The notes: a model not told the origin generated them from the letters alone. Shown: positions 10,527-23,563, counted from the stretch's first letter. The stretch is DNA of 64,000 nt from Polytrichum commune (GCA_950295325.1 OX485806.1:16926001-16990000); one strand, 5' to 3'. Program-made: numbers and translations.

Positions 10527-11631
10527 GCGCAGTCCTCAATAAGCAAATACGAAATTCCAAGGAAATGTGCATTTTGCTAAACAAACACGCAAACAGGGGG
10601 GAGGAAATGGACGTACTGAGTTTGGACTCCCGAAACTCCTGGACGTGTTGCGGAGAATGCGAATAGTAACCAAAGCAAAATAGCTTGTAACCCCGCCAAT
10701 AGTCCTCCACCCTGTGCACAGAAACATGCGCATTGTGAGAAGGAAATCCTGGAATGCATTGACGTGTGGGTGCCAAAAGCAACACCGCCACAGCAAAGGT
10801 GTTGCGACCAACGGCAGGAAATTTATGCCGCAAGAGGGGGCCAAGTTCACCACATCGCGGTGAACTGTTGTGCAACAAAAAGAGAGCGGAAGCGAAGGGG
10901 CAAGGAACCCAGCAGCCGCATGCATGGTGACAATCAGAGGGCATGCGAAGAAGGACGTCGAAAACAACGATGACAACTAGAACGACCCAGCGCCACAGGC
11001 GCACGCGCCTGAAGTTACTGGCAGCACAAGGTTCTGGACAGCCTACACCATCCATCCGCCGCGGAACTGAAGCAACAAAACTTGCGAACGGAGAAACAAG
11101 AACCAAGGCCACCCAAGCTGTTACTTTGCAGCGAGCCGCACACAGGCGAGGGGAGAGACAGAGGTGGGCTGCACAGGACGCGTAGCCTGCGAAGGGGGCG
11201 CGGAAAAGTCACGGGCGCAGACCAAAGAGGCCACACAGTTTGTTACGACCCCATACAAGAGCGTGCAGGGATGGAGATTTTCTGCACCCGAAACACAAGT
11301 CCCGGAGCTCGCTGTCGATTGCTGACCCTGGCTCCATCTCTGCGAGCAGTGTCCGTGGTTTGGACAGAGCGTGCGAGAGGCTCGACAACCCTCCAAGTGT
11401 GCGGTGCCGCGGAGCATTCTGTGCGTGGGAGGCCTCAGACCCTGGGAGGGGGGGGCAGAAGACCGTGGATGAAGTCTGTCACTTTCCGGCACAAGCCGGT
11501 GCCACTATGGCCCCCGGCACAGACCTGCCCCGCTGGCATGGACGGCCTCCCTACCCGGCCGCTACCTCCCGCTTAGCCCATATCCCAAACCGGTCCGGCC
11601 ACAACACCCCCTTGGTGCGGGGGTGCCTTTA

Positions 11632-13534
11632 GATTGGTTGTGCAAAAAATATATGCTGATTTTTATGAAGATAATGAACGAGCTCCATGATAATAATACG
11701 TGGATAGGCTTGACTGAGCAGGTACATCCATCCTTTCAGCATTGTGTGATTGGTACTCACAAGTCAAAATAAAAATGCCCACTGAGTGTGAGGAGGGCTT
11801 GAGTATGAAGAATGTTCTTTTGACATGCATTTTTAACACAATTGGAGTGTATAATTTCCTCCCGGTTGTCTACTTTGACGTGTACAAAGAGACTAAGATT
11901 TGATTGATTGATTTGGTTGCAGTTGAGCATGTGATGAGGAGCAAAAGATTCCGGGTTTATTTCATCGGTTGGCATGGCAAATGTTGCCTATATCAATTGT
12001 GCTTGAGGCAAAGAGATACTAGTAGAAAGCAAAATTGATGATGTAGTCACAAAATTTGAACAATCTCATGTATACAAATTTGTAGTGGCCTTAACAATGA
12101 GACTTGCTCTAAATTGTGAATTTTCTTTCCATCATGTTGCTGCACGAATCGGCCAATTATGGTACAATATTTCTCTACTTGGAGCACACTTTGTAATGAA
12201 TGACTGTAAGGTCAGTTGCAACACTACAAATCTATAAACCCCCCCAAAAACAAATTACAAGGAATGACAAATAATGTTGGGTTAACATTAAGTGTCGGTG
12301 ACACTATACCACAGTTTACAATTAGTATTGAGCAAGACAATTAGAATCGGTGAACTAAATATCATATTTAGTTTAGCTTCCTGCAACACACAGTAGTTTG
12401 GTTGTGACTCTGTTAAGCTGCACAATCATGGAGCACATGAAATCATGTGATCAATTTCGAGTAAGTAGATCGATTGGGTGGGATAAGCGGAGGCTAGGTT
12501 TTCCTGAGCTATAGCAGTTTTTAAAGCCATTGATGTAATTAAGTAGCCCACCTTTACACAAACCACTCTTGAGGCTCGCTTGAAGCTTGTTCAATGCATG
12601 CTCTGCATGTTCAATGCACATTGAATGCTCTTAATCATATCAAGTAACTCATTCTGCCATCCCATGCACGAACGATTGAATTTGTCAAGGAATTGTATCT
12701 TGATGACAATTTGTACTTCTGCTACGGCATTGAGTCCTCGGAGGTCATGTTGACTCCAAAGTTGCGCCATTCGGTGCTAAGAAGCTGGTGCAATTTCATT
12801 TCTCTTCTCATTATGCAGTTTTACACAATCCTCTGATGACTATAATATTGTGCAATCATTCTTGATTCATGGATGAAAACATCAGATTTTGAGTTGTTGC
12901 AAAAGAATTGTTGTTTGTTGTTGAATTGTTTTGAAAATTAGGGTTTTTGTAATTCAGTCTGAATCTGCACTAGTTGGGGCATCCCATGGTTATATTTCTT
13001 AGGGCTCACATCAATGAACACACATTGTTTGGTAGTGTTATGAACCGAGATGCATTGCTAAAAAATAAACCATATCGACAACATCTCATTACATAGCTAG
13101 ATTCTAGAATCCAAGATGTGGCTTCTAAATATGTGCCAGATATATGAATTGAAAGTAGCTAACAACAAAAACACACTCTAGGATCTGAAGATTTGTTGTG
13201 TAATGCTTCAACATGTAATACAATTGATTTCTATGTGATAACATAAATCTTTCACTGCGGAAGTAAAGACAAGATAAAAAAAATTATATGGAACACATTT
13301 TGTAGATTGAAGCATGAAGACTTCATTACATAATTCGCAATCAGCCTTATGATTGTGCACCATTTAAAGAGATAGGGTTTATAGAAGGAAGTGAAGATGG
13401 TCTTTGATTCAATTATAACTGTAATAAATGAATTTAACATGTATTGAGTACCTTGCAATATAAACCGTTTTCATTTGTTACAATTACTTTTGTTAAAATT
13501 GGGTTGAATCTATGAGTCTTCCCCTCCCACCGAC
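11632..13534. other. Intergenic, nothing recognised
   Basis: AT-rich with frequent stops on all frames. No terminal repeats, tRNA or protein similarity noticed. Confidence 0.5.
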
Positions 13535-13948
13535 CACGGGGAGGTCACTCCATTATAAAGCTGAACAACCACATGCAAACATTTTACATGTAAAAAAAAT
13601 CCTACTTTTTACATAAAGCATCACCAAAAAAATTATCAATTTTTTTCATGTCATTGAATAGATATATACATTACCTATTACATAGTAAAAAATGATAACT
13701 AAATTTGATGATTTTTTAAAATAAAACATACCGTTTCTAACTAGAATGACGCACGGATTAAACTAAAAACATTACTACAAATAATGAAGATGACTAAAAA
13801 TTTCAAAAAAATATACAAAAGATACTATCAATGGTTATGAAAAACTATCATAAATTTCTAAATTATTTATGTCATGTAATATAGGGGTAGCAAACTTTGT
13901 TCGCACGTGGTGTTCAACTTGACAATATAATGGAGTGACCTCCCCGTG
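13535..13948. mobile_element. hAT-like non-autonomous element
   Basis: Terminal inverted repeats of about 50 bp begin CACGGGGAGGTCACTCC on both ends and continue through a CCATTATA segment. Flanks are CCACCGAC (13527-13534) and CCACCAAC (13949-13956), an 8-bp duplication with one mismatch, as expected for hAT elements. The interior is AT-rich with no coding sequence. Confidence 0.75.
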
Positions 13949-13956
13949 CCACCAAC

Positions 13957-15898
13957 TTAGGCCTTTGGGCTCTAATGGCTCGTTTGGGTTTGCATTTGGG
14001 TTTAAGGATTCTACAAATTGGAGGCTTTTGGAGCACACGTCAAGACTGTTCAATTTTCTCTCCAAATTGTGGCTCAGTTATTGTGCTCTTGTCTTTGTTT
14101 ATTTGAAGAAATCATTGAATTACATCCTATGAATGAAAAATCATTCAATGATTTTTTTGATTGGAAAGTGAAAATGTATTGTGTATTTAATAAGGGCCTA
14201 TTAGTTTCATGATTTGTATGTTTGTATGTGTAGTGGAAGCATTTATCATATTAAACTAAAAACAATAGTATAAACATGATTCCATTTCCTAGCCTACCAT
14301 TAGTATGGATACATTTGTTTTTCTCTATAACTTCTCATAGATGGGGGGGGGGTTATTATCATAGTGACCAACGCATGTCATTTAGGTTTCCAATGAAGAG
14401 TCCAACCCTCGGGACAATATTGAGCCCCTTCGACCTTTGGAGGCCTTCTTTTTGTTGGGAAAATCCACTCATTGCTTTGTCATGTGGCCAAGTTGACGCC
14501 GCTCTTAAAATATACAATCCTTAAGTTCCAACAATTGATGAATATATCTCTATCATAGAGAAAAACATATTTTTATATTATATTTAAAGTTGCTAAAACC
14601 CTGAAGCATTTAGGGATTGAAGGTTGAATGTCAAATCAATTTCATTTCATTATCCACCACTCGACAAACGACACGCAAGGATTTCCACCTTCCCATATTA
14701 GAGCTATATTGCACAAATTTCAAGCGATTTTTTTTTCTAGTTGAATCATCTTATTTTCACCGTTTTCTACACATCTACCTCATGTCCAAATATCTCCGTA
14801 GACACTGCTGTGAAATGAATTTGATTCAAATGGTATGACATAGCACTACTCAAAGACGTGGGCCATCTGAATGTGACAGTGGGATATTGGGAGTTCAATC
14901 TGATCCTGAAGGGGGGCCACACATGATGGAAAATTGTCAGTTCCCCCACTGATGCCACCATCCCCGAAATCCGGCCACTATTTTTAAAGTTGATTCCTTG
15001 TTAGACTGGCAGTCAAGAACGGGGGTTCGCCTCCCCACCAAACTGCCATCTCTTCAAAAATGATGGAGGAAAAACACAACCCACCATTTTGGGAGCCAAT
15101 AAGAATGCAATCTCATGTTGTGCACAACCAAAAGTAACATGTTGGTGTATGTATCTGTTACGTAGTCAACTTTGAGGTGGGGTGGGTGGGCGCCGGCAAC
15201 TAAGTTTCTCACATCTTATCAATACTCCAAAGAAGTCTCATGTAACTCCATAAGTCACATGTCATCAAACTAACGGAAAAAACCAACGGCTCGATTCACA
15301 CATACACATATAGTGTGACCACAAATTAAAAACCACTCCGGTCCGAGACGGCTTGAGGTGAAAGGACCCTCCGATCCTGGACACGTGGTGGCCTCCACTT
15401 GAATCGCTATGCGCAATTGTATTTTCAAACATCCCACTGTTATATTTCGAGGGCGGGCGGGTGGGCCCACGGAATGAGAGCTTTGCACACTTGAGTGATG
15501 AAGTTTTCATATAGCCATTTTGAGGACATACTAAAATCAATCCGGTTGTTGTAAAGGCGCCAGCTGTGAGTTGGGCAGGTCCAGGCTGCTTATGCTATTC
15601 CAAGGCAACTGAAACAGTCGAGCATTGAACTTAATTACGATCGCTCCCAAGCAACCAACCAAGCAAGCAACGGTAATTAATAAACAAATGCAAGGAATGT
15701 GTCAGCAAAAGCCTCAGCAGCAAAGCAAAGCAAAGCAAAGCAAAGAAAGGCGGGGATGGAGGGTAACTTCGTTGTATATAACTTACCGATTGGAGCACCA
15801 GCAGCTGGTTGAAGAAGAAGAAGGGGCTCGCATATAATAAGGAGAGTCAAAGGGGGGGCCTATATTTGGGCTCATGAATCTTTCCTTGCAAAGTGTGC
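13957..15898. other. Intergenic with dispersed repeat copy and putative promoter
   Basis: Positions 14090-14420 match 37060-37345 in reverse orientation, and 14090-14260 also match 20740-20880, so this is a dispersed repeat. A G run interrupts it at 14343. At 15720-15745 there is a short CAAAG repeat. The sequence TTGTATATAACTT near 15771 is TATA-like and lies about 125 bp before the gene start at 15899, so this could be its promoter. Confidence 0.4.
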
Positions 15899-16614
15899 AT
15901 GGAGAACGGTGGGCCACCTGGATCTCCCGGGAAGATGCAAAGGACCTTGACAACCGAGTTTAAGGAAGGCCGGAGCCTATTCTCGGCAGATTCAAAGGGC
16001 TCAATGTCAATGTCCAACGTGGATATATCCGGTAACCTCTCACCGGCTGGGTCCCATTTCTCCTCACCGGGTCCAATTAATCAATGGAAAACCCCGCCAC
16101 TAGTTATGGCCCGCTCACTCACACAGGTCGCAAGTCGTCCGTCGCAAAGTCGCTTGAGACCAATCCGATCCGTGGTGCCACTCGTAATGCATCATGAGTG
16201 AGTGAGTGAGTGAGTGAGTGAGTGAGTGTATACGAGAATTCATTGTTACCTATTACATTCAATCATGCTTAAGTAGTTCAAATACGGATGAATACTCGTG
16301 AAAAGTGAACATGCATTGACTACGATAGTACCGTATCAAATGAGAATTAAAAATGGCATATTAATATAATGGTGAGTCACGTACATTATAACCTCGATGC
16401 TAATGAGGGTTTTCTAGGTTTTATCTACTTCCAAGTTCACTACGTGCTTCATGACGTTGGTTTACATGTTTTCGGTTTCATTTCAGGGATGAATTCCGAT
16501 CGATTGCTTGTATACTGAGGGAAAGTGAACACGTGTATAGAGTTTTGGGCCTTCAAGGAGAAGTGCACTCAATATCATGGGATTTGTGGACGCACGGCTT
16601 TCGAAAAAGAAAGG
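15899..16614 (+). CDS. Two 5' exons of an unidentified protein gene
   Basis: Not recognised. Exon 1 (15899-16197) starts at ATG and encodes a Ser/Pro/Gly-rich N-terminus containing MQRTLTTEFKEGRSLFSAD, probably disordered. It ends in phase 2 at a near-consensus donor, GA then GTGAGTGAG. Exon 2 (16487-16614) follows TTTCATTTCAG, restores the codon (GAG) and stays open for 42 codons, with ILRESEHVYRVLGLQGEV and WDLWTHGFRKRK, to a GTAATT donor in phase 1. Matching phases across both ends support real exons. No further exon was found downstream, so the gene may be 3'-truncated or have long introns. Confidence 0.45.
16196..16228 (+). repeat. (GAGT)n microsatellite at a splice donor
   Basis: Eight GAGT units. 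The first GTGAGT is the predicted donor of exon 1 of the gene at 15899, so each unit supplies another identical potential donor. Confidence 0.85.
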
Positions 16615-19529
16615 GTAATTTTTTATTTTTTTTAACTGGGCGGGACTGGCAGCAGTTGTTGGTCAAGATCAGAAAAATTAAATGAAAATGTGGTGGGGCT
16701 ACCCAACGGTGCCAGATCGCAAGCCCCGGTCTTGAGACCCAAAATTAAAGACACATGCCGCTTGCCATTTGTTTGATTAATCTTCCCCTTGCATATTGAG
16801 ACGCAAAATTGTCATCTCAAGTGTCCCAATGTGCTACTCTATATGTCATAATGATGGTATTTAGGCCCTTTGTAAAATAGTGTATGTGGCACTAGACATC
16901 ATAAATGGCATAGCTTAGGTACGTGTGAGGTGGAAGTACATTCTCGTGCTTTTGTAACCAGATTAGGGCGAAGACTTTCTTGGATAAGGAAGAGTGCTTT
17001 GAACAATTTCCCTACCGTTGAATGTTGACTTACAATATGGTGGTTTCTATACATTTCTAGTCAGATTACGATTTACGTGGGGGCAGAACTACTCATGAAC
17101 TCAAATTGACGGAGGTTAAATATGTGTTTCCGAAAACAAACAAACAAAAAACAACTGTCTCATGGGTCCCAACTCGAACTGAAAGTACAAATGCAACTTT
17201 AAGTACCCACTTGCATGGCATTTGGGAGCACTTAGGGTGGAATAAAAACTATCGCAAAGGCATATGCCATCGACACATCACCATAGTTTGTTAATGCCAT
17301 CAAGACTTCGACTCATCCTAGTCATGTCGGAGTAGGTGTACTTAGTTTTGTCCTTGTTAAATTCCAAACACTATTGAATAATCATATACTTAATGCACCA
17401 GAACTGGTAAGGTGTGTGGGCCTTATTATACCCACTCTTCCTAATTGGGCACCTGTATTATTATAGGATCACAAGTTGTCCTTGTGGTACTGGGCCTTAT
17501 ATACCCACTCTTCCCGATTGGGCACCTATGTTATTATAGACTCACAACTTGTCCTATTAGTCCTAGGAATAAACAACTTAAAGACATGTGTTATGTTAAG
17601 CCTTGTAACATTCTACAATAGGGTGTACATACTATATGGGGGTCCAAACGCATGTATCTCTAGAAGCGTATGAATCCTAGGCAATCGACCTACGCCACAT
17701 GAGATTTGTCTTATGTAATTAAAGCATTTACAAACCAACACAATGGTAGATTTGCATTATTCTTTCATCCATGGGGGACGATTGCATAGGGCTCGTATGT
17801 TAGTAGTGTATCTAGCGATGCCCGAATAATATCACTTTATTCCTAACAATCATCAAGTCTTGTCTCAACATGTGCAAGTTCACGTCAGTGCCGCAACATG
17901 TGTACGATGAGTGGAGGCATGATCCACGATTCTCATTGATTGGTACTATAGAGGAACAATATTATGACCAAGTTTGTACTCGGAACCTGACAATTGTTTC
18001 ATGTTGAAGAATGTTATGGGATCGACCTATGGGATCGACCTATGTGCTCAACAGATATGAAGACTATTATAGGTTCATTTACTTGGAACATGTTTGGGCG
18101 AGACTTACTCAATTTGTATGTGTCATGAGCTTTGAAAGTATGTCTTTCTTATAATGTTAATAACATGCAAACATGACCCCAACTAGAAACGTACAAGGTC
18201 ACAGTGAATAATACTTGCGGTCTTATTAAGTATGATACTTCCATTTGGTTATAGCCTGATGCATGAACTGAAGATTCATGTGTCTACGAAATCCCATTCA
18301 TTGTGGATGCACGTGCTAGAACAAACATTGGACTCCATTGAACCGATTTGGGGTCCTTGATGACATTTCCAGAGTCAAAATGTCTATGATGTCCCGTCAA
18401 GTGAGTTGAGATTGATTTGTCCCAATGAACTAATACTTTATATCCAATCATAGCCACATGCCTAGCTTGAAACTCGTAACAATAAGACTACATTGTACTC
18501 GCATGGGGAATTGGGATAGTTCACATTAGCCATGGCTCTTTAAAAGACCATGGTACCTTGCTTTTTGAATGAGACATTTTTTTAGAGAAGTCCATCAAGT
18601 ATAACTCAAATTTTTTGGGGGGCACGAGGCCTTAGTGTAGACCCAAATTCCCTCCACAAATTCCGTCATGTCTACCTTCAAGAGCTGACCCATAAAATTT
18701 CCCTACAATTATGGTCAACATTATCCATGTTTACTATGTGGGATTCCGTGTAGGTTATTCATCCACTGAATATGTTACGGGTTGTGGTCCGAAACTACCC
18801 TCATGTAAAGACAAAGTGAGGGCCCATGATACTCTTAAGCAATGAGATTTCAAGGACTCTCTAGAGCCATGGCCTAATGGCTTTCATGTAAACATGCCCT
18901 TAATTGCACATTCAAGGATCTTTGAACAAATTATGAATGGTTTGAGGAATGCTAATTACAATTAACCTCATGAGTTGTGTGTGTGCGCGCGCGCATGCAA
19001 TGCAAAATGTGGCCCATGTTCTTATGTAAATTATATAAATTAGCGTGTGTTACTATTTTGTGATAATTTTATATTAAATTCACAATATCAATAATTTACT
19101 AATAGAATAGTTTAGAAAGAACACTCATTTTCACTGAGTTTGGAATTAGTGTGACCCACTAAGCATGGTAAGTTACACTAATTACCAACGCAAACTAATG
19201 GCGATATTTGGTGTGTGGTATAATGTAAACTTTAACTTTCACACTGGGCGATTGACATGCTAAGTGGCACCAAAGGAAGACATGTTACAATGTGATAAAT
19301 TAAGGTAGATGATGCTAAAACCATCTCTTAAGCATTAGGTGTATCTGTACTTTTTAGATCGCTAGATTTTTTGCATTCACAATTGCAAGTGGATCCCGAC
19401 ACACCAAAGTATGACTTATGCGATGTATGTGTGCAAAAGATACAAGGGGTCAAAGTTGTTTTTGGTAGATGGCTCAAAACTGACATGGAAATAAGATGTT
19501 AAGGTGGTGGATATATATATATATCAAAC
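16615..19529. other. Intergenic with a local duplication
   Basis: No gene recognised. Positions 17412-17483 and 17489-17560 are diverged tandem copies sharing TACCCACTCTTCC and GGGCACCT. A TG/CG-alternating tract lies near 18978-18996. Confidence 0.5.
17412..17560 (+). repeat. Two-copy tandem repeat, about 75 bp
   Basis: Both copies contain GGGCCTTAT, TACCCACTCTTCC, ATTGGGCACCT and TTATTATAG in order. A related segment near 30392-30470 suggests a dispersed family. Confidence 0.7.
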
Positions 19530-19532
19530 TTA

Positions 19533-20026
19533 GGGCCACTTCACACACGAGCCAAGAGTTGTGACCGTGAAATTATAAGAGTCCAAAAGAAGTGTCTAAA
19601 CGTTGTCCCAAGACACTTCCAAAATCATGTAGTGTGGTCACAGGCCCTCAAGTGTAGTGTGAAGGCATATGTGACGGGGTCCTCAACCAAATGCCATATC
19701 AATGAACTTGTATTCATGCGGGGTCCTCACACAATTCAAGATATAATAAATCAATTTTTTTGAGATTCTGGAGTGCCATGGTCTCCCGGTTTTGTGTTTG
19801 GCCTACCTCCAAGAGGTGGTTTTTGAAAATAGTCCAAGTGACCATGAAACATGATCCATTTGATGCCATGTAGGACTCCATGTAGATTTTACATCTATCT
19901 TGCATTCACTTAGTTGGTCCCTCAAGCTTAGTGTGAAGTGAATTGGGATTGGCTCCGCCTTTTCCACCAATGAGAGTACTTGAAGTGCTATGGACTTAGG
20001 CCTCAATCTCGTGTGTGAACTGGCCC
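19533..20026. mobile_element. Tourist-like MITE
   Basis: Inverted ends GGGCCACTTCACACACGAG and the complement GGGCCAGTTCACACACGAG differ at one base. Both sides are flanked by TTA (19530-19532 and 20027-20029). No coding capacity. Length 494 bp. Confidence 0.85.
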
Positions 20027-20379
20027 TTAATAAGCACTCGTAGTGCAAGGTTTCAAGTACTCACATTTAATTATATTTGGACAAACCACTTAGATGTAGG
20101 TTGCTTGCGCACTACATTCTAGATAATAGTGGGTTGGAGGTGTTTTCACGTAGTTAAACAAAAGCAATCAACCAACCACATCCTAGTGGTCTACTAGAAT
20201 ATGGTTGCTAGACTTTCATGCGTCACTAAGAGCAAGCCCAATTGTTCTTGGATCTACATCTGCATCCGGGAACGAAAAGTGGCCTCTGTCCAAGATGTTG
20301 ATTTAGACCTAGGCAAAATTGTCACTTATTGTGCATTGCCTTCGATGCTATCTCTTGAATTTCGTCTAAAATGATCTGT

Positions 20380-20590
20380 AGTTTTTCTAACATCGTGAAC
20401 TTCAACTGATTATTTCTCAAACTCATTTGGTTCATTTGTAGCTGGTACATATCTTGAAGTCTCAAACCTTAACCAATAATCTCTCAAACTCATCCAATTC
20501 ATCTGTAATTGGTAATTAACCTGAAGTCTCAAACCTCAACTAATTATTTCTCAAACTCATTTGGTTCATCTGTAACTAGTCCATACTAGT
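20380..20590 (+). repeat. Tandem partial copies of the ACCGGTT dispersed family
   Basis: Three diverged tandem units contain TCTCAAACTCA and GGTTCATCTGTAACT-like segments, matching the 3' part of the repeats at 21488, 24328, 40086 and 59798. Confidence 0.6.
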
Positions 20591-20955
20591 GAAAAGAAGT
20601 ATGTCAAAAGTTTAAATAATTTTAGTCTTATTATATGTATCCCTCCTTGGATATCTCTCACATATGTAGGGAGGCTCAACATGTTGTCCTTACTTTTCAC
20701 CCGTCTCCTCCATGTGTTTTTATGGTCAAATTATTGTGAGCTACATCTTATGGATGGAAATTTGTTCAATGACTTTCTCATTGGAACGTGAAAGTGGGTA
20801 GTATATGCAATAAAGGCCTATTTACTTCACGGTTTATATCTTGTGTATGTAGTGGATGCATTTATTCATGTAGGATACGAAACCAAATCTTAAATCCACA
20901 CCTAACTATATAACACTCAACTATACATGTCCAAATTATTGGTGTGTTCAATTTA

Positions 20956-21303
20956 GGGCCGGCTCACATGGGGTCCCAAGTCCCAACACGGAGGCAAAGT
21001 CCCAACTTTTCAACCTCACAAAACCATTTAAATATGGTTAATTATCCTTAAAGTCAAATCTTCATTTCTATGCAAAAAGATTCACAGGACTTGTCTTGGG
21101 AGTTGGGTCTAGCTTTTTGCTCAACCCAATTCTCAACACAAGTCCCTCACCTCACCTCTAAAAAGTGTTGCCATGTAGGCATCCATGTCATACTTGGGAC
21201 TTGGGACCCTATGTGAAGTGGTAAGTCCCAACTTCCATGCTCTCAACAACTAGGATTGCATGGATTGACCTCACGTGACTTGCGACCCTCTGTGAACCGG
21301 TCC
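20956..21303. mobile_element. Tourist-like MITE
   Basis: Left end GGGCCGGCTCACATGGGGTC and right end (complement) GGACCGGTTCACAGAGGGTC form an imperfect inverted repeat. TTA flanks both sides (20953-20955 and 21304-21306). Non-coding, 348 bp. Confidence 0.8.
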
Positions 21304-21487
21304 TTAGACTCATCTACCTTACCTTTTCTTCACACATTTCCTTCTCATGCATACAGAAGAAGAAAAAAGACCACGTGTAATATTCACTATTATTGATATA
21401 TAATAATTTATAATCATTGTTATCAATATACAAAGAACAATTTACTTGTAATCCCTTGTGCAATTACAAAATATGTTAGTACTTGTG

Positions 21488-21707
21488 CCCAGGAAGTTTC
21501 TGGACATGGTCGATCAAGATCCTAGTGATTCTAAATCCAACCAATTACATGTTGACATCTTCCGGTTTTGCTTTATTCACTTGAGGTATATTCCATAGAT
21601 TCCTCTAAAACAATCGGTAATTCTCTTGAACTCTCCAACTTCAACCGGTTCATTTCTCAAATCAACCGGTTCATCTGTAACTAACCACCGGTTCTTCCCG
21701 GACATAG
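21488..21707 (+). repeat. ACCGGTT dispersed repeat, copy
   Basis: About 220 bp with the order GGTCAAGATCC, CATGTTGACATCTTCCGG, TCAACCGGTT and TTCATCTGTAACTA. Seven related copies in both orientations occur in the window. Ends resemble GTCCGGGGAGA inverted repeats, so it is probably a small non-autonomous DNA element. Confidence 0.65.
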
Positions 21708-22743
21708 GTTAGTGCCAACTTCCCCTCTGTAAGAACAGTGGACTTACAGTTTAAATATCTAGTCAGATCAAGAATTACATCTTGACTTGGTGCTTATTCA
21801 CATGCACGATCACTTTTAAGTTTACTGAATTAAGTGGGAAAACCGTCATTAGAGTCCCTCTTTTTTAGAACATTCTGGATGTATATATATGTGGGGAGCT
21901 CGGCTTATCCTGCATTCGCATTTGGATTGCGATTGAAAAAGTACTAAATTCAGATGTAGATGTAGGATGAGTGGAGATGCCCTTTACCCATTCTTGGGTC
22001 CATACGACTATTCCATCAATGGACGGGTATTCTCTCCTTTTTGAGGACGAATGGGTGAAAGGGTCCATGCGACTTCACCCTAAAGGATGGGTTTACATAA
22101 GGGCCCATGTCCAAGTAACTTGGCGTCCAAAACACTCCTTAATGGACTTTATTTTTGGATTCCTGAGATTATATTTCTCATTCTCATTATTTTTTTATGA
22201 ATTTTATGTTCGATGAAACGTGAGGCAAAAAGTCAACGCCAAATGAACTAAGAATTAAGAGAATAATGTCCTTTTTTAGAGGATAGGAGGAGCCCCTCAA
22301 GCGTGTCACACCTCCACGTAAAAACAAATGAAGACTTTGACCTCAAGATCAGACCTAAGGTTGAAATTTGGTTCCATACACTAGAAAAATAGTCTTTTTC
22401 CTTGGGTTGGGACTAATGACATTTGACTGGAAAGTGATGCCACAACAGTAACCTCGGCCCTAGAGTAAACTCCTTAGGTCCAAAACTTTTGCTCGTGACC
22501 AAATAGGATTGCTCCATTTTGGAGTTTCTTTGGTTTTGGACCCTATGCAAACCCACCCTTGTTACTATCCACATCTTGTTTGAGCAAATGCATTTGGCAC
22601 TTGAGAAAATATTGTTCAATATTAGGCTTTAGATGCACCATATAAGAAGTGACGCTGCCAATATTTGAAAAAATCAGCCGACCTTCAAAGAATAGTGAGA
22701 TGCGAAAGTGCATCAAACAAAGACATTCATGTGTATACAACTT

Positions 22744-23134
22744 AAGGGCCGCTTTAGACTACGGTGGAGAAGTGCACCGTTCAGTCAAGAGTTTTCAACC
22801 CAAAACAAGGTTATTTGAGGCAATGGTTGGTATGCCCGACAAGATGGGGGCGGGAGGAAGGCCTCAAGTTGGAGTTGTCCAGAGACCAAGTTTCTTGTCC
22901 GAGGGTTTGAGATTGCCCAAGAAACTTGACCTCTAGAGAACTCTCATAGCAAAACGTGTTGTCATGTTGACCATCATGCCAGTTTTCCCATTCATGCTCG
23001 AAGTTCTCCACTAAAGAAGTCTTGACCATGATAGTGTAAACCCCGATCAATGAAGAATCCGATTCATAGCCAATCATATTGCTCCATTCCCCCGAAATTC
23101 TTGACCCGTGCACTTCTTCACCGTAGACCTAACC
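22744..23134. mobile_element. Probable Tourist-like MITE
   Basis: Arms share CTACGGTG(G/A)AGAAGTGCAC in inverted orientation near each end, and TTA occurs at both boundaries. The outermost bases match poorly, so the exact ends are uncertain. A second inverted pair lies inside (AAACTTGACCTC and its partner near 22860-22935). Confidence 0.6.
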
Positions 23135-23563
23135 AGTCGTTAGCGTGGAGGAGTCGGATGTCCAAAATTCCCAAACTCCGAGGAATTTAACACCCCTTAA
23201 TGGAGTTTGCCTGCCAATCAAAAGAGGCACGACAACAGTGGATGGGTGGGTGGGCAGTATTGGCTACCAGTTCCATAAGTAAGATAAAGTGTGGTGAGTT
23301 TGCCTCCCGATCAAGCAAGGGCACGATATCCCGTATTCTTGGATCTATTTTCGAGAGTCTAATATGCTCCCGAGCTTGTTCAATCTAGACATGTGCTTGT
23401 GCGATTAATAACATTGTGACCACTCACAACTAGGAGATGACACTCGCTTGCGATTCCCTACATGGCGATTGTTGGCAGGCGCAAGTTTCACTGCCACCCA
23501 ACAAATCGCCTATCAATACGCATCAATACGAGCGTTGTGTGTGACATGATACCACCTGGTCAA

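Larger units (their letters stand above)
3626..11628. mobile_element. PIF/Harbinger DNA transposon, 8 kb, GC-rich
   Basis: Boundaries come from an abrupt change to GC-rich sequence, TTA on both sides (3623-3625 and 11629-11631, the typical PIF/Harbinger duplication) and short imperfect inverted ends sharing CGCACCA-GGGG-TGT just inside each edge. The left end begins with a run of 13 G. It carries two convergent genes, a DDE_Tnp_4-type transposase on the minus strand and a Myb/SANT-like ORF on the plus strand, the classical gene pair of this superfamily. A third coding exon lies at 10155-10526. Eight kb is long for the superfamily. Possible extra insertions inside the element were not resolved. 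Confidence 0.75.

Noticed and set aside
10324-11112. 262-codon minus-strand frame
   Set aside because: Overlaps the better-supported exon at 10155-10526 in another frame and has no protein-like pattern.
14990-15050. tRNA-like T arm (GGGGGTTCGCCTCCCC then ACCA)
   Set aside because: No matching acceptor 5' strand, D arm or anticodon arm could be found upstream.
21975-22070. Inverted CCCTTTACCCATTC-like arms
   Set aside because: Short and imperfect, no flanking duplication; too weak to call an element.
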